64,000 nt of DNA, taken from positions 1,825,011 to 1,889,010 of the forward strand of contig NW_006921537.1 in assembly GCF_000340215.1 (NCBI RefSeq), given 5' to 3'. The DNA comes from Pseudocercospora fijiensis CIRAD86 (taxonomy: Eukaryota; Ascomycota; Dothideomycetes; Mycosphaerellales; Mycosphaerellaceae). The notes beneath the pieces were generated by a model, which saw nothing but the letters and a program-made list of their open reading frames with translations, was not told where the DNA came from and did no database searches. This document shows positions 11,500-22,796 of the stretch, piece by piece; within the stretch, counting starts at the first letter, position 1; each line of letters starts with the position of its first letter. Made by a program: the position numbers and the translations under genes.

Positions 11500-14400
11500 T
11501 TAGAAAAAATTTCTATAGCACTAATCGCGATATAAGCGCTTAAACGTTACATTATTCGAGGCGGATTTATAGTACCCGTCTCGCTTATACCGTAAGGCCG
11601 ATACGTTCGACCTCCTCTAAGGAGCGATAGCTAAGGAATATCGTAAAAGCGAGGACCGAGAACCCTAGGACACCGCGATAGGGAATAGTAAGGTTAACGC
11701 TTCTCGCGGGGAACCGCTACTATTAGACGGTCTAGGATCGGCTAGATAGTCCTTATTTGTTACTAGCTTAACGCCTACGCCTAAGCTAGAGAGTAGGGCA
11801 AGTAATAAGGATGTAGTATTAGACACTTCGGTCGAGAGGCACACGGCCGCGCCTAAGCTAGATAATATAACGGATAAGAAGGTTATAGTATTAGACACTA
11901 CGGTCGAAAGTCGTACAGCCGCGCTAGAGGCAGATAATATAACGGATAAAGAGGATGCGGTATTAGACGAAACGGTCGAGAATCGTATAGCCGCGCTAGA
12001 GCCTAAGGATATAACGAATAAGAAGGATATAACGCTTAATACTACGGTCGAGAAACGTACGGCTACGCCTAAGCTAGAGAATTTAGAGGGCCCGGAAAGG
12101 GATTCGGTAGGTAGAGAAGACGCAATAGCGGATTAGATCGGCGAGCATCGTAGAGAGATAGATAACGCTACGCTTAACCCGTAATAAGCGCGTCTAGAGG
12201 AATATAGTACTAACCTAGCGTAGACGCTAGAGGGCTTTGCGATCCTCGCTATAGTAGAAGGCAATCTTCGATAGACCTTTCGTAAGGCGCTATCGCTTAT
12301 TTCTACTAACGGCAGTTTAAGCACTAGCGAGGTTTAGGCGGTATTAAGCTACGCTACTAAGAATAGATATATGCGGCCTTTCCTAATGTTTACCGAGGAC
12401 GGATTAGATATAGAACTATACTACGTATTAACGGACTCTAGTCGACAACTGTTATAGCGACACGCCTCGTTATTCTTAGGCCGTAGTCGTATTAACGATA
12501 CGCTAATAGCGAGCTTAGCACCGTTGCCCCCGGCTAATAATATAGACGAATCCGATTTAGAATTACTCGAGGTAATAGCTTGCCCGTAATCGTAGGGGAC
12601 GCCGGGTAGCGAGTTTAGTACTATATAGCGTTAGACTATTACTAGCCTATCGATAGTACTTCCGAATCTAGACTGTCCGCTCTCTAATATTAGACGGTTC
12701 TCCTTCCTAAAATATTACGTACTAGCGGTTATCGCGGCGGTTAATCTAGATTACGTTTTCGATAGGAAGTCGTTTATATAGGCGGTTACGGCGCTTACTA
12801 CAAAGAAGAAATAGTTAACGGAGCTAGCGAAGGCATTACTAGGCGAGGGCCGATAGACGGGCCGAGCGCTCTATAAGGCTATAACCGACTACTTTATCGA
12901 TAAGGACGACCCTCCGCTGCACTATTTAGGTAAATAGGAGTTTGTTTAGAAGGGCAAAGCGTTATAGGTCGAGATTCTAGAGGCCGAGAAGCTATAGGAC
13001 ATCGTACCGGGCTTCTTTACCCTTTACCGAGACGCCGCTACCTACGCGTCTAGTAGCCCGGTTAATAGTATAGAAAGCGGCCTAATTAATCCCGTTAGCG
13101 CGTAGCCTTTTAACGCGCCTTCGGCTTTAGAATCGGCACTACCGTTAACAATACCCGTAAATCGACCGGCTTTACTAGAATTACTATCTCCGCTAGCGCG
13201 TACACTTCCTAATTTACCGCTACTATAGGTACTCGCCTCCCTAACGTAGGCGCCGAGTAACGGCTCGCTATAAGCGCCCGTACTAGCTCCTCCTAAGCTC
13301 CTAGCTACTCCGATCGAGTCGGTTTTTAAGGAACCTCCGGTCCTATCCCCTAAAGAACTTAAGTTCGAGCGGTAGCGGCTTCGAGGCTAGCGCGCGCGCT
13401 AGACTTTAATTAATAAGCGTCTCCTTCGCGCTAACGAGACGCCCGAGCAAGCTGCAATCCGGTAGTACGTAGAGTACGAGGACTATAATAAGAAAGTCGA
13501 TGCGCTAATCGCTGCTAATCCTATAGAGCGCAATAAGAATAGAGACGTACGCTTTATTTAGGCCGCGAAGCTCGTACGTAACGCGTACGCTAAGGACGCT
13601 AACGGTCGGCTGCCTAATCTTTTTCGCCTACGCCTATATAAGCGAATAGTCGAATACTATTTAGTAAGGCTTTAGCATTACCTATATTATCTATACCTTA
13701 TAGCTAGCGATCGGCGCTTCTAGATTCTACGCGAATTGCATTAGTATATAGGTAAGCTAGTTACTAATTTTGAAAACCTACTCTTTACGTAACTATACTC
13801 CTTCCGAATCGTAAACGACGATCTCGCCTATAAATACTCTATCTTTAGGACCGACCTCTACTCGGACGGTTACGATACGTAGTAGGAGATTTACGCGATT
13901 CGCTTTAGCGAGTACGTAGCGCTTATAACGGCGGGCGAATTAAAGGAGCTTCCTAACCTAGCTAACCTCGATACGAATTTTCTACTAACTATTACTTTCT
14001 ACTACGCGAAGTTGTAGTACCGACTCCTAGCAAACATTACCCGCTTACGCGAGAACTTCCTTAGCTTAAGTACCTATACCGGCGACCTACGATTCTAGCT
14101 AGCACCGTCTCTAATCCGCAATAGAGCCGTCGGTCTTATAGTACGCGCTATCTTACACTTCCTATAGACGGTCGACCTCGTATAAGAGTAGTTCTACCGC
14201 TTCGTCCTAAAAGAATATCGCGATAGTATTATAGTAGGCGGTTACCCGGTCCTATATAAGCGTAGCGAGAACGGTAAGGACGTATCCTACTATAACTACG
14301 GTAAGGAATACCTAAAGACGGGTAAGCGACCTATTAGCGAACATATCGGAGCGACGAAGCATTATAAGATCGACCTAACTATCTACGGCGAAGTCTAATT

Positions 14401-16335
14401 CTTATAGATAGTAGCTACCGGACGACTCTCGATAGTGCGCCTACCTCTACTAGACTCCTAGCTTAAGGACTATATAGTTTAGCTACTACTAATCGGTATA
14501 GAACTTAGTGCCTAGTCGGCTATATAGCTCTATAAGTAGTACGAGTCGTCCCTTAATTCTAGTAGTCTGCCTTACCTATACTATCGCAACTTAGGTCGCC
14601 TAGCTATTACCTAGGACGTCGTCGCTTATACCTAGCGGTATATTACGGTCCGCAACGCCTATACGCTTCGTAGTAAGGGCTATATATCCGCCCTCTATAT
14701 TAATAAGGCGCTTGCGGATACGAAGGCTACTAATGCGTCGCGTACGGAATAGTACGCTTAGCTTATAGGTAGCGGTCGCTACTAGAACGGTACCTATACC
14801 GCTAACAAGGGTAAAGGTATGCCTCTACTACTCCTTAACCGTTAATGCCTAGTAGACTTTAGCCTAGTCTACTAGCTAACTTAGATCGATCCGGTATACG
14901 CCTTATCTACCTTTATCGCCTATATCTAGACGCTTAAGGACGGCGCTATCCCTAATAGATTAGAGCCCGCGCTAACGCTATAGTTCTATAATTTGCCGAA
15001 GACGGTCTCTACCGATCTAGTCTTCGATCCTTTAGGCGTCTAGGAGCGTATTATATAGGGCAATACTATTTTTAAGTACGATAAGATAGTAACAAATAAG
15101 AATTACTAGTAGTATAACGTCGACTATACTTAGGATCCTATAGGCGCATTCCTAGTGCCGTTACCCGACTACTCGCTAGACGAGACCGACCTTACTAACG
15201 CGCACCTCTTTAGCAAAATCTTCCCTTCTAAGCTCGCGACTTAGGCTAAGCCGCAACCTCCGGCCGTTGCCCCGCTAACTAAGGCGATCTAGCTAAACTC
15301 CTCGCGCGTATTACTATCGACTAAGTTAAATACTCGCTAGAAGCTAACCGCTAGCCCGTTCTTAGCGCCTCGCCTATTGTCGAAGATGCCGCTACCGTCT
15401 AACCTATTCTCTACGCCTACGAAGGCTCTAGCTGCGGCTTAGCTACTACCGCCTAATAATACGGTTACGTAGCTGCAGTATAAGCTGCTAGCGCTTCCGA
15501 TACGCTTGCTACCTTTGCCCGCCCTATAGGAAAACACTATAGGCGCCTACGGACAATACTAATATAATGCGACAGCAATTAGTATATATACGCTTAACTT
15601 ACAAGCTCTCTACTATATGCGCTAGTCCGAGTTAGTAGCAACTAAGGTGCACTAGCTGCAATAGATACTAGCTAAGGCACAGATCCGCGAAGTAACTAAG
15701 CGCTAGATAGCCTAGTAGTATCGTTTTTCCGCTATAGTCTTAAAGGAGTCGCTTACGCTATCGCTAACCTATCTTTACTACGATTTCTTACGCGTCGCGC
15801 CGTAATAGGCAATCCCTATACTATACCTAATCTACGAGGACGCTTTTAAGCTGCTCGGCGGCGTATAAGGCAATACTACTAAGGATAAGATCGCGAAGCT
15901 TAATACATAGATAGCCGACTACTTTAAGCTATACGGTGCTATGCGCGACGCCGATACGCTGCTATTACTAGGTGCCGACTTCCCTAATATCCCTATCGAT
16001 TAGTTAGACCGCGCTACTACTATAGCGGACGCAGTTAATACCTCGCTGTCCGATAATAAGACTATAAAGACCGTCGCGCCTTAGCTATAGCTAAAGGCGG
16101 TTTAGACTATACCGACTAGCTTACGCGACGCCCTTCGTAACTATCGTAACAAGCAAGTATAAAACCGACGTAGTTATTACTAGAGAGATACGATTCTGCA
16201 TCTAGCATTACCGTTCTAGTATACTGTTTAGGCTTAGCCTTTATACGACGCTATTACGCTCTTTTGCCTTAAACCTTCCTACGGTGCGGCCTACTAAGGA
16301 CCTTTGTTTTAGGACACTATAGACAGTGCCGACCT
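11500..16335 (+). pseudogene. Unknown long second ORF of element A, downstream of pol
   Basis: A frame in register 2 (checked at 11642, 11813 and 15962) runs about 4.8 kb, from just after the pol chromodomain to the purine tract before the 3' LTR. Stops are TAG and TAA only at positions where CAG, CAA or TGG would be expected, and I found no frameshift. It would encode roughly 1,500-1,600 residues. The first part carries four tandem acidic units; a Pro/Leu-rich linker follows (about 13,060-13,370); then a long region rich in Leu, Tyr, Arg and Asp (about 13,400-15,150), and a Pro/Ala-rich tail. I see no zinc knuckle, no RT, RNase H or integrase motif, and no clear signal peptide or paired membrane segments of an Env protein. 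Function unknown. A Gag-like, Env-like or captured host protein are all possible. Confidence 0.6.
11808..12075 (+). repeat. Tandem coding repeat in ORF2 of element A (4 units, 60-66 bp)
   Basis: Four imperfect consecutive units translate as VVLDTSVERHTAAPKLDNIT, VIVLDTTVESRTAALEADNI, AVLDETVENRIAALEPKDIT and ITLNTTVEKRTATPKLENLE, each about 20-22 residues with a short KD/KK-rich spacer. Conservation is better at protein level than in spacing, which supports the frame having been coding. Confidence 0.75.
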
Positions 16336-16354
16336 TTTTTATAGGGGGGGAGGC

Positions 16355-16542
16355 TATTACGATATAACACTATTGTATATACGATAGCAGGTAGCGGTTA
16401 CTATCGACCGCTACGGTCGCTATTACTACTAATAGTAGGACTATTATATAGATAGCTTGCCTCGCGGCACCTTAGAGAATGCATTAACTTTTGCACTATA
16501 CAACCGTTACGATACCTTTGTACTATAACCGTATGCCTAGCA
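16355..16542 (+). repeat. 3' LTR of element A (188 bp)
   Basis: Begins TATTACGATATAAC and ends GTATGCCTAGCA. Preceded by the polypurine tract at 16343-16353. All differences from the 5' LTR that I count are C/T or G/A. Confidence 0.9.
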
Positions 16543-16547
16543 CGCCG
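16543..16547. repeat. Target site duplication CGCCG, right copy (element A)
   Basis: Matches 3421-3425. With one copy removed, the gag frame of element B reads on without a shift. Confidence 0.9.
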
Positions 16548-17520
16548 CCTTTAGGAGGCCCTAATAACTAATACTAAGCCGATAGCAGGGCCTTCCTTAC
16601 TATTAGTTCTAGTCTAGAAGAAGGATGCTAAACTTAAGGACTGTACCGTGTTTAATAGCTCTAGTCGAAAGTAATATAACGACTATATTCGTAACTATAA
16701 GCTTAACTAACGAAATGCACTAAGGGCCCTGCTAGACGACTATTCGCTAGTCGTCTATGCTATGCAATATATTAATAGAGACCTAAAGCGTACCTAGGAT
16801 AACTACTTTAACTCCCTTACTAATTAGACCGCTGTTTAGTAGCAAACCTACAAAACTATTATACTAGACACCCTTAGAAACCCTATACTAAGGCAACAAC
16901 ACGCTTAGGACTAGTACCTTCGGGCTAAGCAAAAGACTAATCAATTAGCCCGTTTATTTAAGGCCTATTTAAAGACCCTCGAGGACGATTTGCTAGCTAA
17001 GACCGACTCTATCTAGATTTCCGAAATACGCCCTAAATTGCGATAGGAATTAGTCCTTAAATTAGACCGCCGCCGTGTGTTTAAACAGGCTAATCTTATA
17101 CGCATTTAATTTATAGTCGAAGTCGAAACTGCTAAACGAGCTATCTAGCTCTAGCAACGACTAGAATTAAGGATCCGACCTACTAGCAACCGTAGCAACC
17201 GTAGCCGCGGAGGAAATTAAGGTTCCTACTAAGACAATAACGCTAATAATAGGAATAGTAACAACGACCGTAGAAGAAGCCGTAGCCGGCGGCTATATAG
17301 AGGAGGCCGTAATAGGGGCCGTAGAAGGGGCTCGTATCCCTATAGTACTAATCGCTCGGCTAACAATAGCGGTAATAGCTATAGTAATCCCCTAACTAGA
17401 CTAAAGTGCTTCAATTGTAATAGTACTAGCTATTAACTAGGCTAATGCGACAAACCTAAGGACTAGGCCCGAATCGACTATGCTGCCGCTAAACACTAAA
17501 AGCACCTTTTAGTAGCTAAC
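16548..17520 (+). pseudogene. gag of element B, 3' part with damaged zinc knuckle
   Basis: Continues the frame of 3094-3425. It holds a Gag-like alpha-helical region, an Arg/Ser/Gly/Asn-rich basic stretch (about 17,180-17,390) and a retroviral zinc knuckle at 17407-17448. The knuckle reads Cys-x2-Cys-x4-Tyr-x4-Cys, so the histidine of the CCHC motif has become tyrosine (CAC to TAC, a RIP change). Confidence 0.8.
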
Positions 17521-20500
17521 GCTACCCCTATAGGCTAACCTTCGAAAAAAGAGTAAGCGCCGCACTAACTGTTAGCCTTATACGGCGTAAGACTATCGAT
17601 ATTGTGCTAGCTATTATACGTACCTGTCTCGTATCGGATACGTATAGGACTAACTATAAGACTAAGGTTACACTAGATCTAGGAAATTTAGTTAGTGCCC
17701 TTATTAGCTATCGCCTAGCTAAGCAATTAGACCTTCGATAACTGCCTAGGACTAACCTACTAACCCTTACTTAGTTTAATAACGCTCGGCACTTAACCTA
17801 CGGAGCCTACTATGTCTATATAGCCCTAAGAGACGACCTCGGCAATAAGCGCCTACTAAATTTCACTGCCTACGGAGTAGACATAGACAGCCTCCTATCT
17901 AAGATTGTTATTAGCAACCCTATTCTTAAGTACTATGCTATAGTTATAGACTTAGGCAGTTAACAGTAGCGATTTGGAATCGCTAGGAAAGAGGACATTA
18001 AACACATCGATGTTAGCGAGTGCCCTAACGATATTAGGGTTCTCTTTATCGGCAACCTAATACCTGCCGTAGCTAACCTAATAGTCGACCTATTAGGCGA
18101 TAACAATAAGCCTATGCCCCCTAATAGTATAGACCCTAATTAGCTTGCTCGCATACCGGAGCCTATTCGAGAAACCTATATTAATATATTTAAACACTAC
18201 TTAGCATCGGCATTGCCTATGTTTAAAGAGACGGATTATAAGATTAATATTATAGCGGGCAAGGAGGTCCCTTTTAGGCCCCTCTATAACCTTAGTAAAC
18301 GAGAGCTTGCTATATTACGTAAGTACCTAGAGGAAAACCTAGCTAATAGTCGTATTCGGTATAGTAATAGCCCTGCTAGCGCCCCTATCCTATTCGTACT
18401 AAAGAAGGATAGTAGCCTACGTCTATATATTAATTATCGTAGGCTTAACGCTGTTACTATTAAAGACCGCTGCCTACTTCCTCTTATTAATAAGACCCTC
18501 GATCGCCTTTCTAGTACTTACTACTATACTATATTAGATATTAAGGACGCCTATTACCGCATCCGTATCCGCAAGGGCGATAAATAGAAGATAGCCTTTC
18601 GCACTCGTTATAGGCATTTCGAGTACTTAGTTATGCTATTCGGCTTAGCTAATGCCCCTATAACGTTCTAGTCCTATATTAATCGGGCCCTTTCGGGCCT
18701 ATTAGATTACCTTTATATAGTTTACCTAGATAACATCCTAGTTTATATATACTCTCCTAATATTGCGGAATACTAGGCTATAGTCCGCAAGGTACTCGAT
18801 CGCCTAAGGGCCTATAGCTTGTACTACAAACCCTCTAAATGCACCTTTGCTACTAAAGAGGTATCCTTCCTTAGCTTCCTCGTATTAACCGAGGGTATTA
18901 AGGCTAATCCTAATCGGATTAAAACTATTACTAAATAGCCCGTTCCTACGTTAATTAAGGAGCTATAGTCGTTCCTCGGTTTTGCTAACTTCTATCGCCG
19001 ATTTATTAAGGGCTATTCGAGGCATGTAATGCTACTAACTGAACTTACTAAAACCAAGGCTAACCCGACTAGAGAATTCAAATAGACTAACAAAGCGCGA
19101 GCCGCTTTTAACAGTTTAAAGCAGCGCTTTACTAAAGTCCCCTTGTTATACTATTTCGTACTAAACAAGCAGATCCGAATTGAGACTAACGCTTTATAGT
19201 TCGCTATATCGGCTATTATGTCCTAGCAATCAGATAATAACTATTACTAGTACCCGATTGCCTTCTTCTCGAGGAAGATAATCGATACTAAGCGTCGCTA
19301 CGAGACCTACGAGCAAGAGCTCTTAGCTATTGTCGAGGCCTTTAAGTATTAGAGGCATTACCTCGATAGGGCCTAATATACGATATAGGTCTACACAGAC
19401 TATAACAACCTCCGTAGTATTACTAAGGTTACTAGAGTTATAGGTCGATAGGCTAGATAGGCCGTCTATCTCGCTAGGTTTGATTTTAATATATTATATC
19501 GGCTAGGCGTAAGCAACCCTACTAATAGCCTATCGAGGCGACCTAATTACGATAGCGGGACTTAGCAATCTATTAATTTATTGTTTCTAACCCTGCAGTA
19601 TAAGATTGCTATAGCCCGTATTGTTAATAAGTACGCGTAGGATAAGCGGCTTACTAGACTCCGCGACGGCTTAAAGCATATTAATGCTCTTGCTATATTA
19701 ATAGTGCATATTAAGGTAAGGGCTAAGGACATAGATAGGAGAAGTTATAATAACTCCCTAGTCGATATCGCAATATATAGTAACAGCGATAGTACTAATG
19801 CAGTTAATCCGGCTACTAGTGCTATTAGATATATACAATGCGTACCTCGTTTAATAGCGAGGGTGCTATTAAATAACCTTACAAATAGGGATAGTTAATC
19901 GTTTATAGATAAGCTATTACGGGCTTAGCAGAGGGACGCCTTTGCTACTAAACGTATAGACAAGCTTGTAAGTAGGCGAAAGACTCGATCTAGTAAGAGT
20001 AATAACTAGTCGATCGATAACAAAGGTCATTTAAAGTTTAAGGGTAGATACTATGTCCCCGCTAAACATTCGATCCGATAAGAACTTCTTAAGCGATACT
20101 ATAATAGCGAGCTTGCCGGTTACTATAGTATAGAGAGGTCGCACGAGCTACTATCGCGTACATACTACTAGCTAAATAGTAAGCGGGATATAAAGGAATA
20201 CGTTAATACGTGTGCCGTATATTAACGTATTAAGGCACTAAAATATTAGCCTTTTAGCGAGTTGTCCTTATTACTAATCCCTTATAAGCTATTTATAGAG
20301 CTTATAATAGACTTTATTACAGGCCTTCTACCTGCTAAACGTAGGGGCAGTAAGGACATCTTCGATGCTATCCTTATTGTAGTAGATCGGTTTACTAAAG
20401 GCGCTCGATACATCCCGGTACGGAAGGATTGGACTGCTATCGACATAGTAGAGGCTCTATAGAGCAACATCTTCTATACCTATTAGGGGACCCCTAAGGG

Positions 20501-21450
20501 GATAGTCTCTAACCGGGGCACGACATTTACATCCTATTATTAGAGCGAGATATGCCTATAGCTAAGACTAAAGCATCGGCTATTAACAGCCTTCTATCTA
20601 TAGACTAACGGTTAAACAGAGAGGCAGAATACTACCCTATAGCAGTACCTGCGTAGCTATATTAATAAGAACCCTAATAACTAGGTCAATCTCCTATAAC
20701 TAGCCGAATTCGTATACAATAATAGTATCTACTTATCTACTAAGGTGTTACCTTATTTCGCTATAATAGGAAGCAACCCTACGCTACTATAAGACCTATT
20801 TACCTCGCTCGAGGCCGAGCGCAAGGAAAGGGAAGCGTATTAAGTACTAACACCTAAGACACTAGCGGCTATTAAGAGAGTTCAAAAGATGCGAGAGATT
20901 TACGCTAAGATAGCTAACAAACTAGCAAAAGCCTAGGCCTATTAGAAGGCCTATTACGACAAACACTACACACCGATAACCTTTAAGCAAGGCGACATAG
21001 TTATACTAAGCACTAAGAACCTCCGCATCCGTAAGCACCTATTACCTAACGGCAAAACAAGGCCTAAGCTCGCACTAAGATACATTAGTCTATTCCGCAT
21101 TCGAGAAGTTAAGGGCTCCTCCGTATAGGCCTATTAGTTGTAGCTTCCTCCTTATTATACTATCTATAATACCTTCTATGTATCCCTCCTTAAGCTATAT
21201 TACCTACGCGAGGGGGATAAAGCCCCTACTAAACACGAAGACATACTAGCGGATAGTAAAGAGCTATAGTCTATAGAACGTATCCTATAGCACCGGACTA
21301 GGAAAGGTAAGAAGGAATACCTGTTAAGATAGCAAGGCTATTTACTAGAATAGGACTTATAGGAAGCTAAAGATTCCTTTAAGGATATAGCTAAGTTGTT
21401 AAACGAGTATTAGACTAGCGTAAAGAACAAGAAGAAGGCTAAAAGCTCGT
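17521..21450 (+). pseudogene. pol of element B: protease, RT, RNase H, integrase, chromodomain
   Basis: The best preserved stretch (18213-18587) is clear Ty3/gypsy reverse transcriptase (KKDSSLRLYINYRRLN, YYYTILDIKDAYYRIRI). The RT active site at 18723-18734 reads YLDN instead of YLDD, so one catalytic aspartate is lost. RNase H follows (about 19,180-19,480; FSRKIIDTKRRYETYEQELL), then integrase (about 20,040-20,900; IDFITGLLP, IVVDRFTKGARYIPV) and a C-terminal chromodomain (about 21,255-21,420; RILQHRTRKGKKEYLLR followed by GYLLE and KDIAKLLNEY). Ends at TAA 21450. Stops throughout come from RIP. Confidence 0.85.
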
Positions 21451-22595
21451 AATGTTACTAAGGCTTAGGAACAATACTATCCCTAGGGTGCTATTAGATA
21501 ACTAATTAGAGGCCGGCAGACTAGGACAATAAGACTATACTACTATAGTAAACGCGCACCGAGTGTTAACAAGCGCGCTACGACGCGTTAACTAATTGCC
21601 TACTCTTTTAAGGGCTCTACCTCTTTACTAACGCGCCCTATAGGTCCCCCTCTTGTTCCCTTATTCTATCGAGGCCTCGAGGCCTAGGCAATCGGCGAGG
21701 ACGGCGTAGCTAGCGCGGCTATATTAGTAACGGTATTATAGAGTATATTGTTAGTCGAAGAAGGAAATCGAAAGCAAAGTAAAGTTAGCGCTAAGACGAC
21801 TAGCGCCGCTATTATTAACATTACTTGCTATTATCGCTACGCCTACAGATACAACCTTACCTGCACTACGAGCCTAAGGCACCTTAATCAAACTTTAATC
21901 AAAACTTTAATTAAAACTTTAAGCCGCTTAAAAGATTAAGCGACTAATAGACTAGCTAACTAAGGGCAAAACTATAGAGCTAAGCTAGCCGGGGTCGATC
22001 TTGTAAATAATAGGTTACTCCTCGATCTATCTAACCCTTTAAGCGAGGCGAACCTCTACTACTATACTTATAATAGCCTTTACTTATAGAAACTAGACGA
22101 GCTGTGTTTTTAAAAAGATAAGATAAGATTAATACTTAAAGGCTACTAAACCTAGCTAATTAGGGCTAGCGAGACTACGAATAATAAGAATAATAACCCT
22201 CGGAAGCGAACAAACCCTCGGAAGCGGACATTGCTAGGTCTTTTAAGAGTAGACGCAAAGAACTCGGTACGATATTACTTAGAGCGGAGGCAGGGCTGCA
22301 ATACCTCGTACGTCTACCTATTATAGTAGGGAAGACGCGCTCGTATTGTAATTAGTCGAAGGCCCTCAATTCTTATAGATACATATTACTTTATAGTTTA
22401 TTATATATAGGGATAGCGCAGTTAGAAGTTAGACATTGTGTTAGAAGGTAAGGTTTAACATAGTTACATAATTAGGTAGTTAAGTGTTCAATTTAGCGCG
22501 GGCTAAGCAGCTTATTAGACTTGCTAAGTTAGCGGCAATAGAGGTCGTAGAATATAGATAGGCTACGAGGGCGCGGCCTTTAGAAGGGAAGCGTG
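21451..22595 (+). other. Non-coding 3' tail of element B with short repeats
   Basis: Between the pol stop and the 3' LTR. No long frame. Contains a run of three near-identical AAACTTTAAT units (about 21,888-21,925) and a doubled CCCTCGGAAGCG unit (about 22,197-22,232). The last 30 bases before the LTR are purine-rich (TAGAAGGGAAGCG) and may be the polypurine tract. Confidence 0.6.
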
Positions 22596-22791
22596 TATTA
22601 GAGCTAAAGAGGTTATACGTGATTAGCATGTAATTAGGCCTAGTAAAGCTAGGGTCTTAGTGCCTTAGGTAGGGCTTAGCGCTTAGCGTTAGGCTAACTC
22701 TCCTACCTTCCTCCCTCTCCTCTTAGATCCTTATCGAATACTACTTGTACCTACCACTACCCTATCTACCTGCTAACATACCCTTCTTATA
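22596..22791 (+). repeat. 3' LTR of element B (196 bp)
   Basis: Starts TATTAGAGCTAAAG (TG to TA) and ends CCCTTCTTATA. Aligns without gaps to 2641-2836. Confidence 0.88.
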
Positions 22792-22796
22792 GTATT
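22792..22796. repeat. Target site duplication GTATT, right copy (element B)
   Basis: Identical to 2636-2640. Joining 22797 onward to 2640 through one GTATT restores the copia protease frame (…LALLIKYEGC… on the minus strand). Confidence 0.9.

Larger units (their letters stand above)
3426..16542 (+). mobile_element. 13.1-kb Ty3/gypsy element A (nested in B)
   Basis: LTR retrotransposon of 13,117 bp with two 188-bp LTRs (3426-3613, 16355-16542), perfect CGCCG target duplications and a purine tract (AGGGGGGGAGG) just before the 3' LTR. Two long frames remain readable through RIP stops: gag-pol in one frame (about 3,700-11,100, ending in a chromodomain) and a second frame of about 4.8 kb (about 11,500-16,330). 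The LTRs differ at roughly 16 of 188 positions by my count, all transitions, as expected from RIP. At 13 kb it is about twice the usual size of fungal gypsy elements, and the excess is almost all the second frame. Confidence 0.9.
2641..22791 (+). mobile_element. Ty3/gypsy chromovirus B (nested in C, interrupted by A)
   Basis: Complete LTR retrotransposon defined by two 196-bp LTRs (2641-2836, 22596-22791) and a perfect 5-bp target duplication. Order of parts: 5' LTR, gag (about 3094-3425, then 16548 to about 17520), protease, reverse transcriptase, RNase H, integrase and chromodomain (to 21450), a 1.1-kb non-coding tail, 3' LTR. It is inserted in the protease region of copia element C and is itself split in gag by element A. 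Without A it would be about 7 kb. Heavily RIP-mutated, with many TAG/TAA stops, and certainly non-autonomous. Confidence 0.88.

Noticed and set aside
3700..16335. Nearly all in-frame stops being TAG could suggest amber reassignment or readthrough in the element.
   Set aside because: TAG is what RIP makes from CAG and TGG, TAA stops also occur where CAA is expected, and the host genes use TAG, TAA and TGA as normal stops.
2641..22791. The ~200-bp repeat at 2641-2836 and 22596-22791 first looked like two separate copia copies overlapping at the gag-pol junction.
   Set aside because: It starts TG/TA, ends TA, is exactly flanked by GTATT on both outer sides, and removing the insert rejoins the copia frame. 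It is therefore the LTR pair of element B.
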